A stretch of DNA of 8,013 nucleotides from SIG598 sp045580875 (GCA_045580875.1 JAZNOP010000025.1:1-8013), one strand, 5' to 3'; positions 1 through 6,395 are shown, counted from the first letter of the stretch. The notes: a model not told the origin generated them from the sequence alone. Numbers and translations: made by a program.

Positions 1-341
1 CCGTTTAAAGCCGATCTGCAATGCGCAATCATGACTTATCGTCAGCCCGTCGTCTCAGGTAAGGTGCTCTCGTTTTTCGCTTTGCGAATGATCTCACGCA
101 GGTCACTCCCCGAGCCGATTGATATCCGGCTCGGATCTCAGCTATGGGCGACTCTCGCTGCAGCTTCTCAGGTCGGCTGACCTCGCCGATATTCTTCCGG
201 CTCGGATCTAAGCTTCGGTCGTTCAACATTGCCTCACTTCAAAAGGCAATGTTAAACTGGTCTCTCGCTGTATCTTCTCAGCTTTACTGACCTCGCCGAT
301 ATAATTCCGGCGAGGTTCTCAGCTATGGGCGGCATTTCCCC
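1..341 (-). repeat. Modular intergenic repeat L1, inverted partner of R1
   Basis: No gene is visible here. Bases 1-36 are an exact reverse complement of 3424-3459, and homology continues with scattered differences and one single-base gap to about base 208. The distal part (1-107) is unique to this repeat family. The proximal part contains roughly 70-bp units, each opening with a hairpin of the form CGAGCC/CTCGCC - A/T-rich loop - CCGGCTCGG (near 108-135, 181-206 and 291-316) followed by a GCTATGGGCG...CTCTCGCTG tract. Read on the minus strand, the TTTAAACGG box is at the left edge, so any terminal hairpin would lie outside the window. There is no transposase or clear terminal inverted repeat, so a dispersed intergenic repeat is more likely than an insertion sequence. 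Confidence 0.82.
225..253. repeat. Hairpin inserted within a repeat unit of L1
   Basis: AACATTGCCT (225-234) and AGGCAATGTT (244-253) form a perfect 10-bp stem with a 9-base loop. It lies in about 45 bp (roughly 210-257) that replace the short CACCTATGGG-type tract found at the same place in the other units. It therefore looks like a later insertion or replacement in this copy. No T-tract follows, so it is not a convincing terminator. Confidence 0.6.
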
Positions 342-450
342 TTCTGACACAGGACAAATCTGAACATCCGCCTTTGCTGCGCGAATTCGCCGGCTTCAGG
401 TTTACATAAACAAGATGTGCCGAAAATCCGCTTCTCCTCTCTGCAGGGGA

Positions 451-479
451 TTGATTTGTCAGCACAGTTTTTATATAAT
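451..479 (+). promoter_or_regulatory. Sigma-A-type promoter of the DraG/TIR-kinase operon
   Basis: TTGATT (451-456) and a perfect TATAAT (474-479) are separated by 17 bp. The start of transcription would fall near 486, giving a leader of about 65 nt. The leader contains a small CAGCCG/CGGCTG stem (513-518 with 525-530). No operator is evident. The promoter lies inside the interval bracketed by L1 and R1, so the operon carries its own promoter. Confidence 0.72.
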
Positions 480-550
480 TAAAGGTAACGGCATTGAAAA
501 TATCAGCATTTCCAGCCGTCAGACCGGCTGCACGATAAAGGGGGATAATC

Positions 551-1651
551 ATGGGAAAACGTTCACTCGATAAGTTCACCGGCTGCCTTATCGGCGGCGC
601 GGCGGGCGATGCTCTCGGCTACACCGTCGAGTTCAGCACCCTCGAAAACATCATCAAACGCTACGGTCCGGGCGGTATCCGCTGCTATGAGCTGACCTGC
701 GGCAAGGCGATTATCTCCGATGACACCCAGATGACCCTGTACACCGCCAACGGCATTCTCACCGCCGATACCCTCGCAAAGCGCACCGGCACAAAGCAGC
801 CGCCGGTCGTCAGCATCTGGAAAGCCTATCTCGACTGGCTCGCCACTCAGGACGGCGACAAAAAGCATCAGCCGGGCAAGGTAACATGGATATCCGACTT
901 CCCCGACCTGCACTCGGCGCGCGCCCCCGGCAACACCTGCCTGCAGGCGCTTCGCTCGGGCAATATGGGCACTGTCGAGGCCCCCATAAACAGGAGCAAG
1001 GGCTGCGGCGGAGTCATGCGCGTTGCGCCCATCGGTCTCTTCTATGACCGCTCGAAAATGCCCATCGAACAGATATGCGACATCGGCGCCTCTGCCGCGG
1101 CGATAACCCACGGACACCCGCTGGGCTACATCTCCGCCGAGGTGCTCGTACATATAATCAACGGCATAGTCTACGGTCGCCACGACGACGGCTGGCTGAG
1201 CGGCGGTCTCATTGAAACGGTCTACGACTGCCGCAACTATCTCATGCTCAGATACTCCGGCAACAAGTACGCCGAGCGCATGGTCGACCTGATAAACAAC
1301 GCCATATACCTCTCGCGCCAGCACACACCGCCCACCGAGGCAATACCTCAGCTGGGCGAGGGCTGGGTCGGCGAGGAGGCTGTGGCAATTGCGATCTACT
1401 GCGCCCTCAGGTTCAGCAATTCCTTTGAGGACGCAATTATAGCCGCCGTCAACCACAGCGGCGACAGCGACTCCACCGGCTCGATAACCGGAAACATCAT
1501 GGGCGCATATCTCGGCGAAGATGCCATACCGGCGCGCTTCAAGGAGCCGCTCGAGCTCAGACGCATGATCGAGCAGATCGCCGAGGATCTGCATCAGGGC
1601 TGTCCGCCGGACAACACAGCCAGCTGGGACAACAGATACTTCCGTTTTTAG
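551..1651 (+). CDS. ADP-ribosylglycohydrolase (DraG/ARH) family protein
   Basis: This 366-residue protein belongs to the family of DraG and ARH hydrolases, which remove ADP-ribose from modified proteins or nucleotides using a pair of bound metal ions. Seen in the sequence: a G-x(3)-G-x(3)-GDALG amino end (residues 11-23); SDDTQ (56-60), the first acidic metal-site motif; RAPGNTC (124-130); KGCGGVMR (150-157); HGHP (187-190); GWVGEEA (271-277); and GDSDSTGSI (304-312), whose aspartates are the second metal site. All hallmark motifs are intact and the length suits a full family member. There is no signal peptide or membrane segment, so it should be cytoplasmic. The ATG at 551 has a GGGGG ribosome site about 6 nt upstream. 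It is the first gene of an operon, 58 nt before the TIR-kinase gene. The substrate cannot be told from sequence; removal of protein ADP-ribose or processing of TIR products are inferences. Confidence 0.93.
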   Translation: MGKRSLDKFTGCLIGGAAGDALGYTVEFSTLENIIKRYGPGGIRCYELTCGKAIISDDTQMTLYTANGILTADTLAKRTGTKQPPVVSIWKAYLDWLATQDGDKKHQPGKVTWISDFPDLHSARAPGNTCLQALRSGNMGTVEAPINRSKGCGGVMRVAPIGLFYDRSKMPIEQICDIGASAAAITHGHPLGYISAEVLVHIINGIVYGRHDDGWLSGGLIETVYDCRNYLMLRYSGNKYAERMVDLINNAIYLSRQHTPPTEAIPQLGEGWVGEEAVAIAIYCALRFSNSFEDAIIAAVNHSGDSDSTGSITGNIMGAYLGEDAIPARFKEPLELRRMIEQIAEDLHQGCPPDNTASWDNRYFRF

Positions 1652-1709
1652 ACAATGACACGCCCGGTCAACGGGATTTAATCGCCACAAAAAGCAAGGA
1701 GATAATCCG

Positions 1710-3029
1710 ATGAGCACAATTACGCCCTACTGCGGCAATCAGCCCTACATATTCATAAGCTACGCCAACAGGGACAAGGCGCGCGTCATGCCGGTCATCA
1801 CCCGGCTGTCCGCCGAGGGTCTGCGCGTGTGGTACGACGAGGGCATCGACCCCGGCACCGAGTGGGAGGACAACATCGCCGGACATCTTGTCGGCTGTGA
1901 GGTTTTCATCTCATTCATGTCGGAGAATTATATCCGCTCGGACAACTGCAAGGACGAGCTGAGCTACGCCCGCGACCTTGGCAAAAGCCGTCTGGTCGTC
2001 TATCTTGAGCCGGTCGACCTGCCGCCGGGAATAGCCATGCGCATAAACCGTCTGCAGGCAATCCACAAGCATCGCTACGATTCCGACAGCGCCTTCTACA
2101 GCAAGCTGATGGAAACTCCGTTTTTCGATAAATGCCGCGGCAGCCAGCCGGGCTCGACACCACCGCCCGACCCGTCATTCGCCGCCGCATCTCCTCTGCA
2201 CAGTCTCTCAGGCTTCTCAGGACTCAAGCCGATAGGCAGAGGCGCCGGCACGATGGTCTACCGCTCGCACGACACCGTCAACGACCGCGAGGTCACGATA
2301 AAGCAGTTCACCCTCAACAGTGCATTCAACTGCCCTCTCTTTTCAAACTACGAGCTTTACATGAAGCTGATTCGGGTCAGCTCTCCATATCTGAGCAGGC
2401 TTTACGATGTCAGCCGCAATTCTCCGCCCTGTATCATCAAGCAGTACATCGACGGCGTGACACTGCGCAGATATCTCAATGGTCGGCGCATACCGCTGCG
2501 TGAGGCGCTGACCATCACTGTGCAGATGCTTCAGGGACTCACCGCACTGCACGACAGCGGCATCTACTGCGGCGACATGAGCCTTGACAACGTGGTCATC
2601 AGCACCGAAGGCCGAGCCACTCTGTGCGATTTCAGCTGCAGCAATTTCTTCGGCGCACCGTCTGACGGAGAGACCATGATATACAACCGGTATGTCAGTC
2701 CGGAGAGATACGCAGGCAAGCCGCTCGACCAGCGCTCCGACCTTTACGAGACAGGAATTCTGCTCGATGAGATGACCTTCATGTCGGTACAGATGCCGGA
2801 GGGAAGCATACGACCGTCCGTCATTCGCCTGCCGCTGTCCGAGTGCATGAGCACCGCGATATGGAGCGACGACGATATCCGCCGCGGAAACGTCACACAT
2901 GATATAATGGGTGAGCTTTACCGCATAATCGAGAAGGCAACTCAGCATGATGCCGCACAGCGCTACCAGACCGCCGCGCAGATGTCCTCTGACCTGACTG
3001 CGCTGATGGTCAGAATGTCGAACAGATAA
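1710..3029 (+). CDS. TIR domain-protein kinase fusion
   Basis: This 439-residue cytoplasmic protein has two domains. Residues 12-123 are a TIR domain: FISYANRD (15-22, box 1), RVWYDEGIDPG (39-49, BB loop) and SDNCKDEL (77-84), where E83 occupies the position of the catalytic glutamate of TIR NAD+ hydrolases. A Pro/Ser-rich linker (145-165) leads to a protein kinase domain (170-437): glycine loop GRGAGTMVY (176-184), lysine K198 in VTIKQF, likely helix-C E215, catalytic loop CGDMSLDN (287-294, D289 and N294 kept), DFS (307-309) for DFG, SPE (330-332) for APE, and DQRSDLYETG (340-349). The HRD His/Arg and DFG Gly are replaced and the loop lysine is Ser, as in clostridial HRDISPDN-type kinases. 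Activity is plausible but uncertain. An AAGGAG site at 1696-1701 lies 8 nt before the ATG. Co-transcription with the hydrolase gene suggests an ADP-ribose-related role; regulation of the TIR domain by the kinase is inferred. Confidence 0.9.
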   Translation: MSTITPYCGNQPYIFISYANRDKARVMPVITRLSAEGLRVWYDEGIDPGTEWEDNIAGHLVGCEVFISFMSENYIRSDNCKDELSYARDLGKSRLVVYLEPVDLPPGIAMRINRLQAIHKHRYDSDSAFYSKLMETPFFDKCRGSQPGSTPPPDPSFAAASPLHSLSGFSGLKPIGRGAGTMVYRSHDTVNDREVTIKQFTLNSAFNCPLFSNYELYMKLIRVSSPYLSRLYDVSRNSPPCIIKQYIDGVTLRRYLNGRRIPLREALTITVQMLQGLTALHDSGIYCGDMSLDNVVISTEGRATLCDFSCSNFFGAPSDGETMIYNRYVSPERYAGKPLDQRSDLYETGILLDEMTFMSVQMPEGSIRPSVIRLPLSECMSTAIWSDDDIRRGNVTHDIMGELYRIIEKATQHDAAQRYQTAAQMSSDLTALMVRMSNR

Positions 3030-3077
3030 AAACGGAAGTTATATAAAATAAACGAAAGCATTGCATTACGCAATCAC

Positions 3078-3111
3078 TCACCCCTCGCCGCAAATTACCG
3101 GCGAGGGGTGA
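3078..3111. terminator. Strong GC hairpin after the TIR-kinase gene, possible terminator
   Basis: The arms at 3078-3090 and 3099-3111 form a perfect 13-bp stem around an 8-base loop, 48 bp after the TIR-kinase stop codon. The 3' side continues AAATGTTGTTT, which is only loosely T-rich, so termination would be weak. The CACCCCTCGCCG arm also occurs at the gene-proximal end of L2 and R2, so this may instead be the first module of repeat R1. Confidence 0.55.
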
Positions 3112-3186
3112 AATGTTGTTTATGAGGTGAATTCAGGTTGAGCGCACTCAACTTCAATGATGCACTAACTGCACACACACCAAGAC

Positions 3187-3516
3187 CGAGCCGGAAATAT
3201 ATCGGCGATGTCAGCCGACCGGAGAAACTGCAGCGAGAGCCCATAGGTGAGATCCGAGCCGGAATTATATCGGCGAGGTCAGCCGACCGGAGATACTGCA
3301 CCGAGAGCCGCCCATAGGTGAGATCCGAGCCGGAAATATATCGGCTCGGGGAGCGGTTTGCGTGAGATCATTCGCAAAGCGAAAAAACGAGAGCACCTTA
3401 CCTGAGACGACAGACTGACGAATAGTCATGATTGCGCATTGCAGATCGGCTTTAAACGGCGTTTTGCATACTTTGCCGCTGTTGGCAAAGTATGGGCCTC
3501 CGCCGGCCTGAGGCGG
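3187..3516 (+). repeat. Modular intergenic repeat R1, inverted partner of L1
   Basis: Two tandem units (3187-3254, 68 bp; 3255-3325, 71 bp) each start CGAGCCGGAA and run through CGGCGA(T/G)GTCAGCCGACCGGAGA to CATAGGTGAGATC. A third partial copy begins at 3326. A distal segment to 3459 follows and is the reverse complement of L1 bases 1-107. Beyond it lie the TTTAAACGG box (3451-3459), a hairpin (3467-3494) and a GC-rich 23-mer (3494-3516). Together with L1 it brackets the DraG/TIR-kinase operon in opposite orientation. No protein-coding signal was seen in it. Confidence 0.85.
3467..3494 (+). repeat. Variable-stem hairpin at the distal end of R1
   Basis: CATACTTTGCC (3467-3477) pairs perfectly with GGCAAAGTATG (3484-3494) around a GCTGTT loop. 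It sits between the conserved TTTAAACGGCGTTTTG and GGGCCTCCGCCGG sequences. The corresponding position of L2 holds a hairpin of unrelated stem sequence between the same flanks. Confidence 0.75.
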
Positions 3517-3660
3517 AAAAAGAAGTTAAAAGTCCGAAATCTATAACGGAAATCGGATAACGCTAAGACCTCAATCAAGAACAACGTTTTGTCTTTGCAC
3601 TGAGTCACCGCCGTAACAGTCTACAGACCTTTCACTCCCGCCTCAGGCCGGCGGAGGCCC
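3494..3660. repeat. Spacer bounded by a 23-bp inverted pair
   Basis: The 23 bases at 3494-3516 are the exact reverse complement of 3638-3660; the core is GCCTCCGCCGGCCTGAGG. The 121 bp between them (3517-3637) are fairly A-rich and show no open reading frame with a ribosome site, no promoter and no strong hairpin that I could support. This is the meeting point of the outward-facing distal ends of R1 and L2. Confidence 0.8.
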
Positions 3661-3916
3661 TTCATTTTTTTGTTCGGCGAAAAAAATGAAGCAAAAAACG
3701 CCGTTTAAAAGGTCGTCTCGTATTTATATCGAATTGCATGTATTTCAGAAATAATTCTGACCGAATCATTTCTGAAAACCTCAATTCGGAATAAATACAT
3801 GTAGCTTGCGCCACTGTCCGGCGCACATTCACCGGAGTTAAGTATGGTGATTGCCAACGCTTTATCATCTTCCAACATTCCACCCCTCGCCGATTGATAT
3901 CCGGCTCGGTCTTTGG
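3660..3916 (-). repeat. Modular intergenic repeat L2, inverted partner of R2
   Basis: Bases 3701-3916 align without gaps to the reverse complement of 7764-7979. Over 3701-3873 I count only two differences in 173 positions, whereas the last 43 bp are more diverged. On the minus strand the order is: CTCGGCGAGG-type hairpin (near 3886-3908), a highly conserved core, the TTTAAACGG box (3701-3709), and a distal A/T hairpin (3660-3671 with 3680-3691; 12-bp stem, GTTCGGCG loop). The core carries a 15-bp hairpin at 3743-3777. The short open frame across it lacks a ribosome site and is not supported as a gene. Confidence 0.87.
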
Positions 3917-4220
3917 AAGATGCAGTTGGTGTATCTACAAGCCTTAATCCGCTGATTCCAAATTCACTTCGCCCTGTTTTCTCGCATAAAAAATCACACC
4001 CGGGCTGCGGTTTCTTCGCCGCTGTCCGGGTGTTTTGTGTGTAATTCGTAATACAACAGTTAATAATTAACCATTATTATTACAACCGGTATTCAATTTT
4101 ACCTCATTTTGTGCCGTTTTGCGGCCGGAAGCTGTATCCTGCGGTGTCCGGATTCCAGCGCTCCGCTGACCTGTATCCTCCGGCATCAGCAGGCAGGCAA
4201 ACCGCCGTTTCGCCGCCTCA
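3917..4220. other. Non-coding region downstream of the lipoprotein gene
   Basis: Apart from the terminator described separately, this stretch holds a 13-bp palindrome, GTTAAT-A-ATTAAC (4059-4071), in an A/T-rich patch. A GC-richer part follows in which CTGTATCCT occurs twice (near 4131 and 4171). No ribosome site with a credible reading frame, RNA gene or promoter was found. Confidence 0.5.
3986..4036. terminator. Bidirectional intrinsic terminator of the lipoprotein gene
   Basis: The stem ACACCCGGG (3996-4004) with TCCGGGTGT (4025-4033) continues inward with CTGCGG/CCGCTG, which has one mismatch. On the minus strand the hairpin is followed by TGATTTTTTATG (complement of 3984-3995), a good U-tract. 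On the plus strand it is followed only by TTTTG. It lies about 190 bp past the lipoprotein stop and is the first strong terminator on that strand. Confidence 0.75.
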
Positions 4221-5714
4221 TCAGTAATCAAAGGTGCATTCGATTTCGTGGTGGTAGGCGTCAGGGTCACTGCAGGTGGGATCGGTGGTGACAATAATGT
4301 CGAACCAGCCGGAGCAGGTGCCCTTGGGCGCGTATGGCTTCATAGACGGGAAGCTGCCGTAGCGCGACTCTCCGGGCTTTACCTCTATCGGTTCAGGCGG
4401 CGTGAAGAAGCTGCCGTTGACCGATATGTTCTCCTGCAGAATGTAAAGGGTGTCGTTCGTGCGGTTTTCTACGTAGAAGCTGTAGGAATTTTTGCGGTAG
4501 TCATCGGCGGTGTCGACAGCGAGGAAGCAGTGTCCGTTATCTATCTCCACAATTTCGTATTCCTCTTCCCTGCGGTCGTATTCCGGCAGAGTGCTGTCGG
4601 TCAGACCGGTGGGATAGACCGAATAACTGCCGCTCTGCACAAGCTCCTTCACTTCCATTGCATCTGCTGTAAGCTGCTCGAATAAAGCCTTGCCGGTCAC
4701 CTTGTCGATGCTCATCATGCCGTAGCGGTAGAGGTCGGCAAGGGTGAAATACAGGGTGACGTAGCCGCTGGTGCGGGGCTGTATGACCATCTCCGAGATG
4801 CTGGTCTCCGACAGTCCGAGGTTGTTGACAGCGGTGGTCTCCCACGTGAAGAGCACCATGCTGCCGGTGCGGTTTTCGAGGTAAGCCTTCATCTCGCAGA
4901 TCCTCTGCGGAGTTTTCGCCAGCACATCGTACGCCTCGTCATTCGATTCACCGGTGTAGAATCCGGCAAATGACTGCGGATCGGTTATGTATCTGGTGTC
5001 GTATTTACCGTAATCAAGCACCACAAGACAAAACTGCTCATTGTCAATTAAAACCGTCTCGTTTGCTTTGGTGCGCCGCTCAGTGCGGTTTACCGTGTCG
5101 GCCGTCGCTCCGTTGGCGTAGAGTGTGACTTTTCTGTATTCGTCCTCTTTCAGGGAATCTCTCTCGCCCCAGCGGAGAATGAACTGCGCGTCGGTGATCT
5201 CAGTTATACCGCAGTAGGCGAGGTCGTAGTTGGTGTAGTTGTAATCGGTGTATCTCAGCTGATAATCCCTTGTCAGAGTCTCCTTCGGCTCGACGCCGTA
5301 ATAGAGTCCCAGCTCAGCCATCCAGCCGTTTATCGCCATTCTTTCGATCCACACGTCGTACTCTCTCTCGGTGTGGTTTGTAACCGTCACAACGAAGTTT
5401 GTCATCTGCTCGCTGCCGACGCCTATGCCCTCTATTGCCAGCTTGTAAATATAAACCGTCAGACCCTTGTGATCCAGCAGCAGCGCCTGCCCGTTTTCGT
5501 CAAGAGTGACGGTCATTGAATTGCGATCCTCCGCCGCCTGCTGAACCGCCTGGTTCACCGAGTCCGCCGTCTGGCCGGCTTCGTCCTTCACCATGTCGAT
5601 GAAATCGCCCACAGGCATGCTCCAGAATTCGCACCCCGTCAGACCGAGGCACAGCCCTAAAAGCACCGCCGCGGCGGTCAGGCGGGCGATAATTGTTCTC
5701 CCTTTTCTTTTCAT
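4221..5714 (-). CDS. Putative lipoprotein with three repeated domains, function unknown
   Basis: This 497-residue exported lipoprotein matches no family I recognise. A basic MKRKGR start, a hydrophobic stretch (about 8-24) and the lipobox LTGC (25-28) predict cleavage by signal peptidase II and lipid attachment at Cys28 on the outer face of the membrane. A short acidic/Gln-rich helical segment (37-64) follows. Three diverged repeats come next: about 67-200, 218-355 and 386-497. Each opens with a DNEQ/DNGH/DENGQ-like strand, then V-x-N-(H/R)-T (111-115, 280-283, 416-419), then an INGW/VNNLG/VNGSF turn, then a (V/I)(E/Q/K)P strand (141-143, 311-313, 445-447). The pattern looks like beta-sandwich domains, an inference. 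Four cysteines lie in or near the last repeat (395, 467, 481, 493). The ATG has an AAGGGG site 9 nt upstream. It lies downstream of a terminator hairpin that separates it from the acidic-protein gene, and no clear promoter of its own was found. Confidence 0.85.
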   Translation of the reverse strand: MKRKGRTIIARLTAAAVLLGLCLGLTGCEFWSMPVGDFIDMVKDEAGQTADSVNQAVQQAAEDRNSMTVTLDENGQALLLDHKGLTVYIYKLAIEGIGVGSEQMTNFVVTVTNHTEREYDVWIERMAINGWMAELGLYYGVEPKETLTRDYQLRYTDYNYTNYDLAYCGITEITDAQFILRWGERDSLKEDEYRKVTLYANGATADTVNRTERRTKANETVLIDNEQFCLVVLDYGKYDTRYITDPQSFAGFYTGESNDEAYDVLAKTPQRICEMKAYLENRTGSMVLFTWETTAVNNLGLSETSISEMVIQPRTSGYVTLYFTLADLYRYGMMSIDKVTGKALFEQLTADAMEVKELVQSGSYSVYPTGLTDSTLPEYDRREEEYEIVEIDNGHCFLAVDTADDYRKNSYSFYVENRTNDTLYILQENISVNGSFFTPPEPIEVKPGESRYGSFPSMKPYAPKGTCSGWFDIIVTTDPTCSDPDAYHHEIECTFDY

Positions 5715-5734
5715 TGATCAATTCCCCTTTTCAA

Positions 5735-5768
5735 TAAAAAACGGGAAACGCACAGCTGCATTTCCCGT
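5735..5768 (-). terminator. Intrinsic terminator between the acidic-protein and lipoprotein genes
   Basis: On the minus strand ACGGGAAA pairs with TTTCCCGT (5761-5768 with 5741-5748). The stem extends through a T-G pair and GCA/TGC to a GCTG tetraloop, giving about 12 bp. T residues complementary to 5736-5740 follow directly. It ends about 20 nt before the lipoprotein start codon and just ahead of its ribosome site, so it could act as an attenuator as well as the end of the acidic-protein transcript. Confidence 0.8.
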
Positions 5769-5835
5769 CGGTAATCATGATTCTGCGCAGACCGTGACGA
5801 AATGCCATTGTCTGAATACTCTCCGGCTGAACAGA

Positions 5836-6126
5836 TTATTTGTCGTCCGGAGCGAGAATGATGGTGGTGTCGAAGTTGCCGTCGCAGTTGGTGTCCTGCA
5901 TGATCACGTCGGGCTCGCCGTCGCCGTCCTCATCGACAAAAATAGTGTCGCCGTAGCCGTCACCGGTGGTATCGACGCGCACAGCAACCGCGCAGCCGTC
6001 CTCCTCGAGCATCTCGTCGACGGTCTCCTCGTCAGCGATAAGAGCTGTGAATGCGCCCTCCTCGTCGACCTCGACCTCAGCGGCGGTGTTTTCTTCCAGA
6101 AGCTTCCTGTTGTCATCTGCAAACAT
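5836..6126 (-). CDS. Small acidic protein with three 13-residue Asp/Gly repeats
   Basis: This 96-residue protein has no family I recognise. It opens MFADDNRKLLEEN, with a strongly acidic middle (EVEVDEEG, DEETVDEMLEEDG). The carboxyl half holds three contiguous 13-residue repeats of the form D-x3-D-G-x2-D-x4: DTTGDGYGDTIFV (52-64), DEDGDGEPDVIMQ (65-77) and DTNCDGNFDTTII (78-90). The spacing of acidic residues resembles calcium-binding EF-hand loops and thrombospondin type-3 repeats. Unlike most type-3-repeat proteins it has no signal peptide, so it appears cytoplasmic; calcium binding is an inference. An upstream in-frame ATG at 6147 would add seven residues, but those codons are themselves the AAAAGGAGG ribosome site, so the start at 6126 is preferred. 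The gene is read from a good promoter about 40 bp upstream and ends before a terminator. Confidence 0.82.
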   Translation of the reverse strand: MFADDNRKLLEENTAAEVEVDEEGAFTALIADEETVDEMLEEDGCAVAVRVDTTGDGYGDTIFVDEDGDGEPDVIMQDTNCDGNFDTTIILAPDDK

Positions 6127-6164
6127 AATTGTGCTCCTCCTTTTCAATCTGTTTCGTTGATTCT

Positions 6165-6193
6165 ATTGTACAGTCTTTCGCCGCCGATTGCAA
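6165..6193 (-). promoter_or_regulatory. Proximal promoter of the acidic-protein gene
   Basis: On the minus strand TTGCAA (6188-6193) and TACAAT (6165-6170) are 17 bp apart. Transcription would start near 6158, giving a leader of about 30 nt that includes the AAGGAGG ribosome site. Confidence 0.72.
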
Positions 6194-6205
6194 CAGCTAA
6201 AGGAT

Positions 6206-6231
6206 AATTCATCGCACAAAAGTGATGAATT
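6206..6231. promoter_or_regulatory. Hairpin between the divergent promoters
   Basis: AATTCATC (6206-6213) pairs with GATGAATT (6224-6231), and the stem can extend two more pairs (one G-T) to an ACAAAA loop. On the plus strand a run of T follows (to 6235), as in an intrinsic terminator. No plus-strand gene lies upstream, so its role may be to stop antisense transcripts or to structure the RNA made from the distal minus-strand promoter. Confidence 0.45.
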
Positions 6232-6238
6232 TTTTATA

Positions 6239-6267
6239 AATATACATTATTATTGCGGCGCAATCAA
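6239..6267 (-). promoter_or_regulatory. Possible distal promoter of the acidic-protein gene
   Basis: On the minus strand TTGATT (6262-6267) and TATATT (6239-6244) are 17 bp apart. RNA started here would begin almost directly with the 6206-6231 hairpin. The -35 hexamer is the same sequence as that of the DraG operon promoter. Confidence 0.5.
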
Positions 6268-6290
6268 GTCCCTTTGACCTCACGCAAGCA

Positions 6291-6346
6291 GCACAGAAAT
6301 ACCGCATTCCGGTCACAAAAGCCTGTAATTGCGCGGTATTTTGTGC
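6291..6346. promoter_or_regulatory. Long dyad upstream of the MsmX promoter
   Basis: GCACA-G-AAATACCGC (6291-6305) is complementary to GCGGTATTTTGTGC (6333-6346): 14 base pairs with a single extra G at 6296, enclosing 27 bases. No T-tract follows on either strand, so it is not a terminator. A site for a dimeric regulator or a structured element between the divergent promoters is possible. Confidence 0.45.
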
Positions 6347-6395
6347 AACCTGCATACCAATAAGGGATAAAGTTTGGATAAGTTACAACTGGATA

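Noticed and set aside
563..1717. Long open frame on the minus strand opposite the DraG-like gene
   Set aside because: It mirrors the codon bias of the real gene, has no recognisable motif, and the plus strand has an intact family protein with promoter and ribosome site.
3187..3340. CRISPR array
   Set aside because: The units are contiguous 68-71 bp repeats without unique spacers, and no cas gene is present.
1..3516. Composite transposon with L1 and R1 as insertion sequences
   Set aside because: Neither repeat encodes a transposase or shows clear terminal inverted repeats or target duplications.
3662..3883. Small gene within L2, and its counterpart in R2 (7642-7836)
   Set aside because: The frames cross repeat modules and hairpins, lack ribosome sites and are not preserved in the same frame between copies.
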